In this document: positions 26,223-33,708 of the stretch, piece by piece | Numbering within the stretch: the first letter of the stretch is position 1 | Layout: every line of letters starts with the position of its first letter | Assembly (NCBI GenBank): GCA_947598155.1 | Contig: CANQFC010000003.1 | Span: 186,001-250,000 of the forward strand | Direction of reading: 5' to 3' | Source: an uncultured Clostridia bacterium | Lineage (GTDB): Bacteria > Bacillota > Clostridia > Oscillospirales > Acutalibacteraceae | Length of the DNA: 64,000 bases | The notes under the pieces: model-generated | What the model saw: only the letters and a program-made list of their open reading frames with translations | The model's database searches: none | What the model was told of the DNA's origin: nothing | Position numbers and translations under genes: made by a program

Positions 26223-27545
26223 TTATACGTCCGCGCCGAATCTGTAAATTTCGGGTTCGCTTTCGCTGTCAAAATCAAGAGCCGCGCCGTATTGCTCGCA
26301 TTTGTTGCCAAAGCGGACGGAAGAATCGTAAATTTTGACTTTTCTCGCGTTGCGGATGAAAAATCCGCTGTTTTTGTGCTTTTCAATATCCTTGTTAAGG
26401 CCGGGACGCATATCGTAAAGCCCCGACTCCCATTTTGTCGATTTTAAAAGCGTAATATCGACATTTTCAAAGGTGACGTTTTCAATAACGTTTTCACGCG
26501 TTCCGTGAATAAGCACACCGTTTTCGCCTTTGGCGGTGATGTTTCTGAATACAATGTTTTTAACGTGACCCGCTCTTGTGTTCTCGTCACGGTCAAAAGC
26601 GGTAATGACAATCGGCTCTGCCGTACCCCACCAGTCGGGGCAAAAACGGCGGGTTTCAATTATGATGTTGCTGTATCTTATATTTTCAACGTTTCCGCCG
26701 TCGCGGATTTGAATGGAGAGTCCCCTGTTACTTCTCGAAATTATGCAGTTTTGAACAAGCACGTTGCGAAAATCGCCCACGCCCTCCGTGCCGATTTTAA
26801 TCGCGGCGGAGGTTGAAATGAGCGTGCAGTCCGAAATAACAATATTTTCACACGGGCCGTATTCGGAGTTGCCCTTTGACGTTTTAAGGCAGATACAGTC
26901 GTCGGCACATTCTATGTGACAGCCGAGAATGCGCACGTTTGTGCAGTGGTCGGGGTCTATGCCGTCTGAATTAGCAACATCTAAATCGTTCAGAATACGG
27001 ATTTTTGAAATGAGAACATCGTCGCACCCCGCGGGGTGAAGAGTCCAGAAAGGCGCGTCGACAATCGTCACGTCCTCAACAGTTATGTGATTGCTTTTTT
27101 CCAAGTAAATTACGGTCGGGCGGGGGTAAAAATTGCCGGTTACATAATATTTGTCTTTGCGCTCAACAAACGAATGGCCGTTTGCGTCAATAGTGCCGAA
27201 ACCCGTTATTTTACAGCCGTGCGCCTCAAAGCCGTAAATAAAGCAGTAGGACGGCTTGCCCGTTACGGGGTTGCCTATTAAAGTGTTGGTTTTATCGTTT
27301 ATAAAATTGCACGGTCTGAAATAGCCGTTAATATCGGCCGTCGCTTTAAGACGGGAGCCGATTTGCAGATGAAGTTCAACATTCTCTTTAAGTACAACCG
27401 AATTTGAATAATAAGTTTTGCCGGAGGACAGCACAACCGTTCCGCCGCCGTTTTCGCAGGCTTTGTCCACCGCTTTCTGAATTGCCGCGGCGTCGTTTGT
27501 TTTGCCGTCCGCCTTAGCTCCGTAATCTTCGGGATAAAAATACAT
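26223..27545 (-). CDS. Glycoside hydrolase family 28 (polygalacturonase-like), no signal peptide
   Basis: GH28 enzymes hydrolyse polygalacturonan or rhamnogalacturonan with a right-handed beta-helix. The protein opens with the helix cap motif DYGAKADGKTNDAAAIQKAVD and carries the catalytic motifs NSDGIDPDHC and ADDCICLKTSKG, then IKIGTEGVG and RGLSIQIRDGG in place of the usual GHG and RIK. At 440 residues it is a single domain. There is no export signal, so it most likely acts in the cytoplasm on imported oligogalacturonides. It has its own promoter and is not in an obvious pectin cluster. Exact substrate uncertain. Confidence 0.88.
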   Translation of the reverse strand: MYFYPEDYGAKADGKTNDAAAIQKAVDKACENGGGTVVLSSGKTYYSNSVVLKENVELHLQIGSRLKATADINGYFRPCNFINDKTNTLIGNPVTGKPSYCFIYGFEAHGCKITGFGTIDANGHSFVERKDKYYVTGNFYPRPTVIYLEKSNHITVEDVTIVDAPFWTLHPAGCDDVLISKIRILNDLDVANSDGIDPDHCTNVRILGCHIECADDCICLKTSKGNSEYGPCENIVISDCTLISTSAAIKIGTEGVGDFRNVLVQNCIISRSNRGLSIQIRDGGNVENIRYSNIIIETRRFCPDWWGTAEPIVITAFDRDENTRAGHVKNIVFRNITAKGENGVLIHGTRENVIENVTFENVDITLLKSTKWESGLYDMRPGLNKDIEKHKNSGFFIRNARKVKIYDSSVRFGNKCEQYGAALDFDSESEPEIYRFGADV

Positions 27546-27585
27546 AAAAACACCTCGGTATGCTGACGCGCTTTAATTTTAATAA

Positions 27586-27614
27586 AGTATAGCGCATAAA
27601 TAATGGCTTAACAA
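27586..27614 (-). promoter_or_regulatory. GH28 gene promoter
   Basis: Minus strand: TTGTTA (27614-27609), 17 bases, TATACT (27591-27586), about 40 bases before the start codon. Confidence 0.65.
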
Positions 27615-27704
27615 CATTTGAGTTTGCTGTTTTGTCGCTAAATCTTTTAAAGTTTCTGCCTCGGTAATTTCTGCCGTATTAGCCGAGCCAGACCGATAAA
27701 CATA

Positions 27705-27747
27705 CAAAAAACGCCAATCTCAACACTAAATGCATTAAAATTGGCGT
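27705..27747 (-). terminator. Terminator after tRNA-Leu
   Basis: On the minus strand ACGCCAAT (27747-27740) pairs with ATTGGCGT (27718-27711) and a T run follows to 27706. It closes the tRNA-Leu transcript. Confidence 0.75.
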
Positions 27748-27752
27748 TTATT

Positions 27753-27836
27753 TGGTGCGAGAGACGGGACTTGAACCCGTACGGGATTACCACACGCCCC
27801 TCAAACGTGCGCGTCTGCCGATTCCGCCACTCTCGC
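27753..27836 (-). tRNA. tRNA-Leu (anticodon GAG)
   Basis: The minus strand gives an 84-base class II tRNA: acceptor GCGAGAG pairing with CTCTCGC, D arm with GGCGGAATCGGCAGAC, anticodon stem CACGT/GCGTG enclosing loop TTGAGGG with anticodon GAG (reads CUC and CUU), a long variable arm, T arm CGGGTTCAAGTCCCG, discriminator A and an encoded CCA end. A perfect consensus promoter and a terminator flank it. Confidence 0.95.
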
Positions 27837-27864
27837 AGAAGTACTGTTCATTAACAGCATATGA

Positions 27865-27893
27865 ATTATATCAAAACACTTTCGCACTGTCAA
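27865..27893 (-). promoter_or_regulatory. Consensus promoter of tRNA-Leu
   Basis: Minus strand: TTGACA (27893-27888), 17 bases, TATAAT (27870-27865); both hexamers match consensus exactly, as expected for a stable-RNA gene. It lies between cca and the tRNA. Confidence 0.9.
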
Positions 27894-27934
27894 GTGTTTT
27901 TTGCAAAATTTTGATTTTTTCTTTTGCCGTTGAG

Positions 27935-29278
27935 CTATTTAAGACCTTGCGCAAAATGCAGAAGGTCTGATTTTCTGTTAGGCAATGTTTCGTCAATCAC
28001 TTTTTCAAGAATTTGATTCAGCGTTTCGCCTATTTTTTTGCCCGTAAACCCCAAATTTAAAAGGTCGTAGCCGTTAATCGCAAGGTCTTTTAACGTGAGG
28101 CATTCGTTTTTGTCGGCAATTTCGCGGGCGATTTGCTCGCAATCGCCGTAAAAGCTGTCGCCGAGAAAATACTTGGGATTTTGCGCAAGGTTGTCGCACC
28201 GCCTGACTTCCAACAGCTTAAGGCTTAAATTTTTGCCGAATTTTGACAGAGCGAGTTTTATCCGTTTCGCGGACGCGGTTTTCATATCTTCGTTTAAAAA
28301 CTGAAAATCGTGGTACTTAATAAGCGTTAAAATTTCTTCCTTTTCGGCGTTTGAAAACCGAAGAGAGGAGAGAATTTTATCGGCAATTTCAACGCTTTTT
28401 CCGGCATGTCCTTTAAAATGCATTTCGCCGTTTTCGTCAAATTTTGCCGTTTTCGGTTTGCCGATGTCGTGAAGGAGCAGAGCCATACGGATATTCGGGT
28501 CAAATTTTGCGTTTGCCAGCGCCTTTACGGAATGTGTAAAAACGTCAAAAACGTGATGCCTGTTGTGCTGGGCAAAGTCAAATTCGCATTGTATTTCAGG
28601 GATACAGACCGCAATAATATCTCGGTATTCAAGCAAAGCTTTCTCCGCATATCTGCCGTTTATCAGTTTTAAAAGCTCATCTCTTTTACGTTCGGCGGAG
28701 ATATTTTTAAGCAAATCTTTTTTGCCGAATAACGCTTTTTTTGTGCTTTCCTCGATTTCAAACCCAAGAACCGAGGCGAATCGTGCGGCACGCAAAATCC
28801 TGAGAGCGTCCTCTGAAAATCTGTCTTCGGCGTTCCCGATGGCGCGGATAATCCCGTTTTCAATATCCTTTTGTCCGCCCACCTCGTCACGGATTTCGCC
28901 GCCGCTTGAAATTCCTATTCCGTTTACCGTAAAATCGCGGCGCAGAACGTCGTCCGAAAAACTGTTTGAAAACGAAACGCTGTCGGGACGGCGGTGGTCG
29001 CTGTACGCGCTCTCGGTTCGGTAAGTCGTTATTTCAATGCTCTCGCCGTCAATCAACACTGTTACCGTGCCGTGGCGAATCCCTGTGTCAATTACTTTAA
29101 AACCGACAAAGACCCCTCGGACTTCGTCGGGGGTCGCGTTTGTTGTAATGTCTTTGTCGCCCAAAGGCAGATTCATTAAAAAGTCGCGCACACTGCCGCC
29201 TATAAGGTAGGCCTCAAATCCGCTTTGCTCAAGCTTTTGGAGCGCAAAAAGCGCCGAAGAGCCAAATTCCTCAAGCAT
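27935..29278 (-). CDS. cca: CCA tRNA nucleotidyltransferase with HD domain
   Basis: This enzyme adds or repairs the 3' CCA of tRNAs. The class II nucleotidyltransferase head is seen in YLIGGSVRDFLM and the metal-binding DKDITTNATPDEV (DxD), followed by RRDFTVNGI and the nucleotide-selecting region SEDALRILRAARFASVLGF. An HD domain in the middle (LLLHDIGKP, with GHAGKS) may give phosphohydrolase activity. At 447 residues it matches the Firmicutes form. Its start overlaps the end of the TSCPD gene by eight bases. Confidence 0.93.
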   Translation of the reverse strand: MLEEFGSSALFALQKLEQSGFEAYLIGGSVRDFLMNLPLGDKDITTNATPDEVRGVFVGFKVIDTGIRHGTVTVLIDGESIEITTYRTESAYSDHRRPDSVSFSNSFSDDVLRRDFTVNGIGISSGGEIRDEVGGQKDIENGIIRAIGNAEDRFSEDALRILRAARFASVLGFEIEESTKKALFGKKDLLKNISAERKRDELLKLINGRYAEKALLEYRDIIAVCIPEIQCEFDFAQHNRHHVFDVFTHSVKALANAKFDPNIRMALLLHDIGKPKTAKFDENGEMHFKGHAGKSVEIADKILSSLRFSNAEKEEILTLIKYHDFQFLNEDMKTASAKRIKLALSKFGKNLSLKLLEVRRCDNLAQNPKYFLGDSFYGDCEQIAREIADKNECLTLKDLAINGYDLLNLGFTGKKIGETLNQILEKVIDETLPNRKSDLLHFAQGLK

Positions 29279-29522
29279 TTTTGAGAGCCTCTTTCAGAGC
29301 GGCGGCTAATTGGTCGGGGCAGGACGTGCCTTTAAACCCGCATTTTATTCCCTCAAGCGTTTCTATAAGCTGTTCGGCAGGCTTGCCCTCCGCAAGCTTT
29401 GAAATCCCCTGCAAATTGCCGTTGCATCCGCCGACAAATGAGACGTTTTTAACAATTCCGTCTTCAAGCTCAAAGTTGATTTCCCTTGAGCAGGTACCTT
29501 TTGTTTTGTAAGTGTATTTCAT
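29271..29522 (-). CDS. TSCPD-domain protein (TIGR03905-like)
   Basis: This 83-residue protein contains the TSCPD motif (FKGTSCPDQLAAAL) and the conserved GGCNGNLQGISKL segment. The domain is known from the C-terminus of ribonucleotide reductases and as short free-standing proteins in Firmicutes, where the function is not established; the conserved cysteines suggest metal or redox binding. It lies between rsmA and cca in an overlapping operon. Confidence 0.85.
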   Translation of the reverse strand: MKYTYKTKGTCSREINFELEDGIVKNVSFVGGCNGNLQGISKLAEGKPAEQLIETLEGIKCGFKGTSCPDQLAAALKEALKNA

Positions 29523-29526
29523 ATTT

Positions 29527-30405
29527 TCACCTCAGTTTAAATATTTCGTTTGACAGGCGGACAAGCTCTTCCATAGTAAGCGCCTCCGCACGAATATTAT
29601 TGGCAATTTTCGCGTTGCTTAATGCAATCGCAGTTTTTTCTTTTGTAAGATTCAATCCGTTTGACAAAGAATTTAAAATCGTTTTTCTGCGCTGGCCGAA
29701 AGCGGCTTTAACGGTGTCAAAAAAGCATTTTTTGTCCGCCGTATTGTAATTTGCGCGCTTTTTAAGGTCAAGGCGGATAACACAGCTGTCAACCTTGGGG
29801 CTGGGCATAAATGAAGTTCTCGGGACGTCAAAGAGCTTTTCTGCGTCCGCATAGAAATTCACTGCCGCCGTAACGGCGCCCGCCTCCCTTGCGCCGACTC
29901 TTGCCGTAAGCCGTTCGCCGGCCTCTTTTTGCACCATAACTATGATTTTGCTTATGGGCAACTCGTCTTCAAGCAGTTTCATAATAACGGGCGACGTAAT
30001 GTAATACGGCAGATTTGCGCAGACAACCGTATCCATACCGTCAAAATTTTCTTTTATGATTGAATGAAGGTCGATTTTAAGAATATCTCCGCGCACGAGC
30101 GTTAAGTTGTCGTATCCTGCCAGAGTTTCGTTAAGAATAGGGAAAAGGCGCTCGTCCAGCTCCACGCAGACAACTTTTTCCGCTCTCTCCAAAAGCTCTT
30201 TTGTGAGCACGCCGATTCCCGCGCCGATTTCAATAACGCCGACCTTGCGCTCGGCGCCCCTCACGGCCTCCTCTGCCATAGCCGGACATACGGCGGGGTC
30301 AGTCAAAAAGTTTTGGCCAAGCGATTTTTTAAACACCGCGCCGTGGCGGCTCATCAGGCTTTTTATCACCGTAATATCGGTTAAACTGAACTTGAATTTA
30401 TCCAA
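29527..30405 (-). CDS. rsmA: 16S rRNA adenine dimethyltransferase RsmA (KsgA)
   Basis: RsmA dimethylates two adjacent adenines near the 3' end of 16S rRNA, a late ribosome assembly step. The 292-residue protein has SLGQNFLTDP, the SAM-binding motif VIEIGAGIGVLTKEL, the catalytic NLPYYITSP and the C-terminal FGQRRKTILNSL. Its start overlaps the upstream aminotransferase gene by eight bases. Confidence 0.96.
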   Translation of the reverse strand: MDKFKFSLTDITVIKSLMSRHGAVFKKSLGQNFLTDPAVCPAMAEEAVRGAERKVGVIEIGAGIGVLTKELLERAEKVVCVELDERLFPILNETLAGYDNLTLVRGDILKIDLHSIIKENFDGMDTVVCANLPYYITSPVIMKLLEDELPISKIIVMVQKEAGERLTARVGAREAGAVTAAVNFYADAEKLFDVPRTSFMPSPKVDSCVIRLDLKKRANYNTADKKCFFDTVKAAFGQRRKTILNSLSNGLNLTKEKTAIALSNAKIANNIRAEALTMEELVRLSNEIFKLR

Positions 30406-31588
30406 TGAAGCTATCCTTAACCTTTTCCAAAATGTCCATACCTTTTACAATTTGCTCGTCTGACGGGGTGGAGAAATTCATTCTGAAGCAGTCCTCGGCG
30501 TCGCCGGGATTTACCGCGAACGCTGTGCCGGGAACGAGCGCCAGCTTATTTTCAACGCATTTGCCGACAAAATCCATCATTTTTATGTTTTCCGGGAGCT
30601 TGCACCAAACGAACAGACCGCCTTCGGGGCGGACAAATGTGACGAATCCGCCCAGCTTTTCCTCTGTAAGTCCGCACATTAAATTGAGCTTTCTTCTGTA
30701 AATACCGCGGATTTTCTCAAGATGCGCGGGAAGGTCGGTGCTTTCAAGCCACTCGTGAACAAGTATTTGCGAGAACATAGTTGAATGTGTATCCGCCGCC
30801 TGCTTGCCGACGGTCATTTTAGATATGACTTCTTTCGGGGCGCAGACGTACCCCACCCGTATGCCGGGGGCAAGAACCTTTGAGAACGAACCTGCGTAGC
30901 AGACAATGCCTTCGGTGTCCATACTTTTAATTGAGGGCAGAGCCTCGCCTGTGACGCGCGTGTCGCCGTAGGGGTCGTCCTCCAAAATCATAACGCCGTA
31001 TTTTGCGGCGAGCTTGTAAAGCTTTTTTCTCTTTTCAAGACTCATAGTCGCGCCCGACGGGTTTTGAAAATTGGGGATAGTATATATAAATTTAACCTTT
31101 TCCGTATTTTTAAGAGTTTCTTCGAGGGCGTCGGTATCCATTCCGTCTGCATCAACGGGAACGCCGCTTAGGTTACAGCCGTAAGAGCGGAAACAGTTAA
31201 GCGAACCGATAAACGAGGGCGACTCACAAACTACCGTGTCGCCGAAGTTGCAGAAAACCTTTGTCATAAGATCCATAATTTGAGTGGCGCCCGAGGTTAT
31301 GATGATTTCATCGTTTTCCGACCCGATATTCTTGTCCGTTTTAAGAATTTCCCTGACCTTTTCACGAAGAGGAGCGTAACCCTCCGTAATGCCGTATTGA
31401 AGCGCCGTGATGGGCTTTTCGGCGAATATTTTTTGCGATATTTCACGCACCTCGTCAATGGGAAAAGCCTCCGCGTCAGGGTTGCCGGCGGCAAACGGGA
31501 TAACCGACGGGTCAGAGGTCGCCTTTAAAATTTCCCTTATAGCGGAGGGCTTGAGAGACGAAATCCTTTCTGAAAAAACGTAGTTCAT
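30398..31588 (-). CDS. PLP-dependent class I/II aminotransferase (2-aminoadipate/MocR-like clade)
   Basis: This fold-type I aminotransferase has the PLP lysine in SFSKVLAPGIRVGY, the ligand motif EDDPYGD and the C-terminal MNFS arginine-region equivalent RMNFSTPS. It resembles free-standing relatives of the MocR domain such as 2-aminoadipate or multiple-substrate aminotransferases; the amino acid used cannot be read from sequence. I chose the ATG at 31588, ten bases after AAGGA; the GTG at 31597 directly abuts that site. First gene of the rsmA-TSCPD-cca operon. Confidence 0.88.
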   Translation of the reverse strand: MNYVFSERISSLKPSAIREILKATSDPSVIPFAAGNPDAEAFPIDEVREISQKIFAEKPITALQYGITEGYAPLREKVREILKTDKNIGSENDEIIITSGATQIMDLMTKVFCNFGDTVVCESPSFIGSLNCFRSYGCNLSGVPVDADGMDTDALEETLKNTEKVKFIYTIPNFQNPSGATMSLEKRKKLYKLAAKYGVMILEDDPYGDTRVTGEALPSIKSMDTEGIVCYAGSFSKVLAPGIRVGYVCAPKEVISKMTVGKQAADTHSTMFSQILVHEWLESTDLPAHLEKIRGIYRRKLNLMCGLTEEKLGGFVTFVRPEGGLFVWCKLPENIKMMDFVGKCVENKLALVPGTAFAVNPGDAEDCFRMNFSTPSDEQIVKGMDILEKVKDSFIG

Positions 31589-31632
31589 ATTAAGCACATC
31601 CTTAATTTAAGAGTATTAAATAAATATAGTTC

Positions 31633-31661
31633 ATTCTAACATAGAATTATTCTGTTTTCAA
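31633..31661 (-). promoter_or_regulatory. Promoter of the aminotransferase-rsmA-cca operon
   Basis: Minus strand: TTGAAA (31661-31656), 17 bases, TAGAAT (31638-31633), about 45 bases before the start codon. Confidence 0.75.
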
Positions 31662-31752
31662 GGTGTATTTACGCTCCGTTTCACCGCTTTGGCGCAGGCC
31701 GTGTTAAAAAACAGTAATTATTTTGGCGTGTAAAACGGCGCTTTTATTACTG

Positions 31753-31781
31753 TTGTAAAAAAAATAATAATATGGTAAAAT
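31753..31781 (+). promoter_or_regulatory. Promoter of the arginase-family gene
   Basis: TTGTAA (31753-31758), 17 bases, TAAAAT (31776-31781), about 110 bases upstream of the coding start. The leader between them shows no clear structure. Confidence 0.65.
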
Positions 31782-31890
31782 ATTTGAAGTACAGTCGTCA
31801 TATCTTGAAGATATATTAAATCAATCTGCTCTTTGTGAAATGTAACTGGGGGCAAGCTCTTTATTGACATTTTTTCTGTAAGGCGGTTTT

Positions 31891-32769
31891 ATGGATAACA
31901 AAAATGCGGTTAAATATTTAATATGCGAGGCTCCGGTTTGCGTTGGTTCGCCCACAAACGGCTCTCAATGGGCATACTCTCGCCTTATGCAAAACGGACT
32001 TAGGGAGCTTTTCGGCAAAACGGCTCTTTTTTGTGATTTTAAAGGCGAAAGAGAGACGGTTGAAACCGAGCCGAATGAAAGGCTCAAAGGGCTTTCCACC
32101 GTTATGCTTGTAAATAGGCAGAATTATCTCAATATGCTGAAAGGGCATCTTGACGGGCTGATTCCCGTGTGCCTTGGCGGCGACCATTCAGTCGCCATGA
32201 GCAGTATTGCCGCGTTGTCGGATACAACGGGGGCTAACGGAATTGCGGTCGTTTACGTTGACGGGCATACGGACATCAACACCGCAGAGTCTTCGCTGAC
32301 GGGGTATATTCACGGAATGCCGCTGTCACAGGCTCTCGGCCTTTGCCCGAAAGAGCTCGACATTGGCGAAAATAAAATCCACCTTTACGGAGAAAATCTC
32401 TACATTGTCGGCGCCCGCAGTATTGACCCGGAGGAATACGCGATTTGCGAAAATCAGGGTGTGCATCTTTATACGGCAAATGACGTTAAAGAACTCGGCG
32501 CTGAAAGGGTGACAGACGAAATCCTTAGCGGCATAGGCAGTAAAAAGATTCATTTGAGCTTTGACGTAGACTCGATTGACGGCGCAGAATTTCCGTCGAC
32601 GGGCTACGTTATGCCCGGCGGCCTGTCGTTTGAATGCGTTTACGGGATACTGAAAAAAATTATCCGGCGCGGAATTTCGTCACTTGACATTGTTGAATAC
32701 AACCCCTTGCTTGACGCGGACGGAAGCGACAGACAAAAGCTGTTTAAAATACTTGAATTGCTTAAATAA
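31891..32769 (+). CDS. Ureohydrolase, probably arginase
   Basis: Ureohydrolases use a two-manganese centre to release urea from arginine, agmatine or related compounds. The metal-binding motifs are GGDHSVAMSS, VDGHTDINT (in place of the more usual DAHxD) and SFDVDSIDG. The stretch DSIDGAEFPSTGYVMPGGLS and the ending SLDIVEYNPLLD are typical of arginases more than agmatinases. The length (292) fits. It is a single gene between two promoterless hairpin regions. Agmatinase or formimidoylglutamase cannot be excluded. Confidence 0.85.
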   Translation: MDNKNAVKYLICEAPVCVGSPTNGSQWAYSRLMQNGLRELFGKTALFCDFKGERETVETEPNERLKGLSTVMLVNRQNYLNMLKGHLDGLIPVCLGGDHSVAMSSIAALSDTTGANGIAVVYVDGHTDINTAESSLTGYIHGMPLSQALGLCPKELDIGENKIHLYGENLYIVGARSIDPEEYAICENQGVHLYTANDVKELGAERVTDEILSGIGSKKIHLSFDVDSIDGAEFPSTGYVMPGGLSFECVYGILKKIIRRGISSLDIVEYNPLLDADGSDRQKLFKILELLK

Positions 32770-32771
32770 AA

Positions 32772-32801
32772 TACACGGGATTTGCCAAAGCAATCCCGTG
32801 T
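32772..32801 (+). terminator. Terminator-like hairpin after arginase, copy 1 of a 30-bp duplicate
   Basis: ACACGGGATT pairs with AATCCCGTGT around the loop TGCCAAAGC. The tail is TTCAG, so termination would be weak. The same 30 bases recur exactly at 33061-33090. Confidence 0.7.
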
Positions 32802-33060
32802 TTCAGTCTGTCGATAAACTGTTTGCGATAGCAAAATAACTGAAAGTTTTCGCCCGCCTTTTTCAAAAGGCGGTAGGGTTGAGGGGCAACGCCCTCATCG
32901 TAGCCCGCAGGCTACGAAATCTTTGTTCCAAAAGAGCGCAGGAGGGGCGAAAAACAGTCCGGTGGACTATTTTTCGGTGGGGAACCCTCGCCGGGGGTTC
33001 CCCATAATATTTTCCCTTTTGTACATATGCTTAGTAACGCATACTTTTTCTGCAAGCCAA
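32802..33060. repeat. Hairpin-rich non-coding block between duplicated terminators
   Basis: This stretch of about 260 bases has no plausible gene. It is built from consecutive inverted repeats: GCCTTTTTCAAAAGGC near 32857, GAGGGGCAACGCCCTC near 32880, GTAGCCCGCAGGCTAC near 32900, GTCCGGTGGAC near 32957, and GGGGAACCC/GGGTTCCCC near 32980-33003. It resembles the other GC-rich intergenic repeats further right, and looks like a mobile or degenerate palindromic element. Confidence 0.6.
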
Positions 33061-33090
33061 TACACGGGATTTGCCAAAGCAATCCCGTGT
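33061..33090 (+). terminator. Terminator, copy 2 of the 30-bp duplicate
   Basis: Same hairpin as 32772-32801, here followed by ATTTTTG, giving a good rho-independent terminator. This is likely the original arginase terminator, or both copies arose by duplication around an inserted block. Confidence 0.75.
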
Positions 33091-33130
33091 ATTTTTGTAT
33101 ATAATGGCGCGTTTTTGAAACGTTTGCGGA

Positions 33131-33691
33131 TTAGACCGACATAATAAAGTCATAAAGCCTCGGAACAAAAAGCCCTAAAATATACGGAAGCGCAAACGCA
33201 AAGCCTACGGACGTAATAAGAGTAAGGCCAAAGCGTTCAAGCTGCGCGCCTATGTAGAGAACGGCGAAAAACGGAGCGACAATAATTTTTACGGCGATAT
33301 TCGTCTTGCCGTTATAAATATTCTCTTTCAGCATCATAACGTCTTCCATCTGGGGGAAAAGGTTTGTCAAAAGAGATATTCCCATATAAAACAGGAACCA
33401 AAGGAGCGCGTTTTTGAAACTGCCGAGATAGAGAATCGCGACCGACCCCGAACAGAGGACGGCAATTCCGAAAAACAGGTTGAAAATAAACGGAATGAAA
33501 CAAATATCAAAGCTTGCCCCTCTCCTTTTAACAAGCTCGTGTTCAATGTGGGAAAGCATTTCGTCTGCGCGCACCGTTCTTGCGTCCTCGACAAGAATTT
33601 TGCATATACGGCAACTCATATGCTCAAAAAACGCGTGAGTCATCGCACCGGGCAGGGTAAGCAATTTAACTATTACATATATAATTCTCAT
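33131..33691 (-). CDS. Multi-pass membrane protein of unknown function (metalloprotease-like motif degenerate)
   Basis: This 186-residue protein has four or five hydrophobic segments. Near the N-terminus is LPGAMTHAFFEHMSCRICK, which recalls the PGTxxHELxH zinc motif of small membrane metalloprotease-like proteins, and LFPQMEDVMMLK later recalls the PSxxD segment of such families. The zinc motif is not intact, so activity is doubtful. It starts 17 bases after the stop of the zinc-ribbon/TPR gene in the minus-strand run that begins with secA. No firm family assignment. Confidence 0.6.
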   Translation of the reverse strand: MRIIYVIVKLLTLPGAMTHAFFEHMSCRICKILVEDARTVRADEMLSHIEHELVKRRGASFDICFIPFIFNLFFGIAVLCSGSVAILYLGSFKNALLWFLFYMGISLLTNLFPQMEDVMMLKENIYNGKTNIAVKIIVAPFFAVLYIGAQLERFGLTLITSVGFAFALPYILGLFVPRLYDFIMSV

Positions 33692-33708
33692 AAGTCTGAA
33701 CCCTCCCG

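Noticed and set aside
29486-29749. Plus-strand open frame across rsmA and the TSCPD gene
   Set aside because: It is antisense to two well-supported overlapping genes and has no recognisable domain.
32802-33060. CRISPR-like array of short repeats
   Set aside because: The inverted repeats differ in sequence and are not evenly spaced; no direct repeat-spacer pattern and no cas genes.
32923-33144. 73-residue open frame between arginase and the membrane protein
   Set aside because: It runs through the hairpin block and the duplicated terminator, and has no family resemblance.
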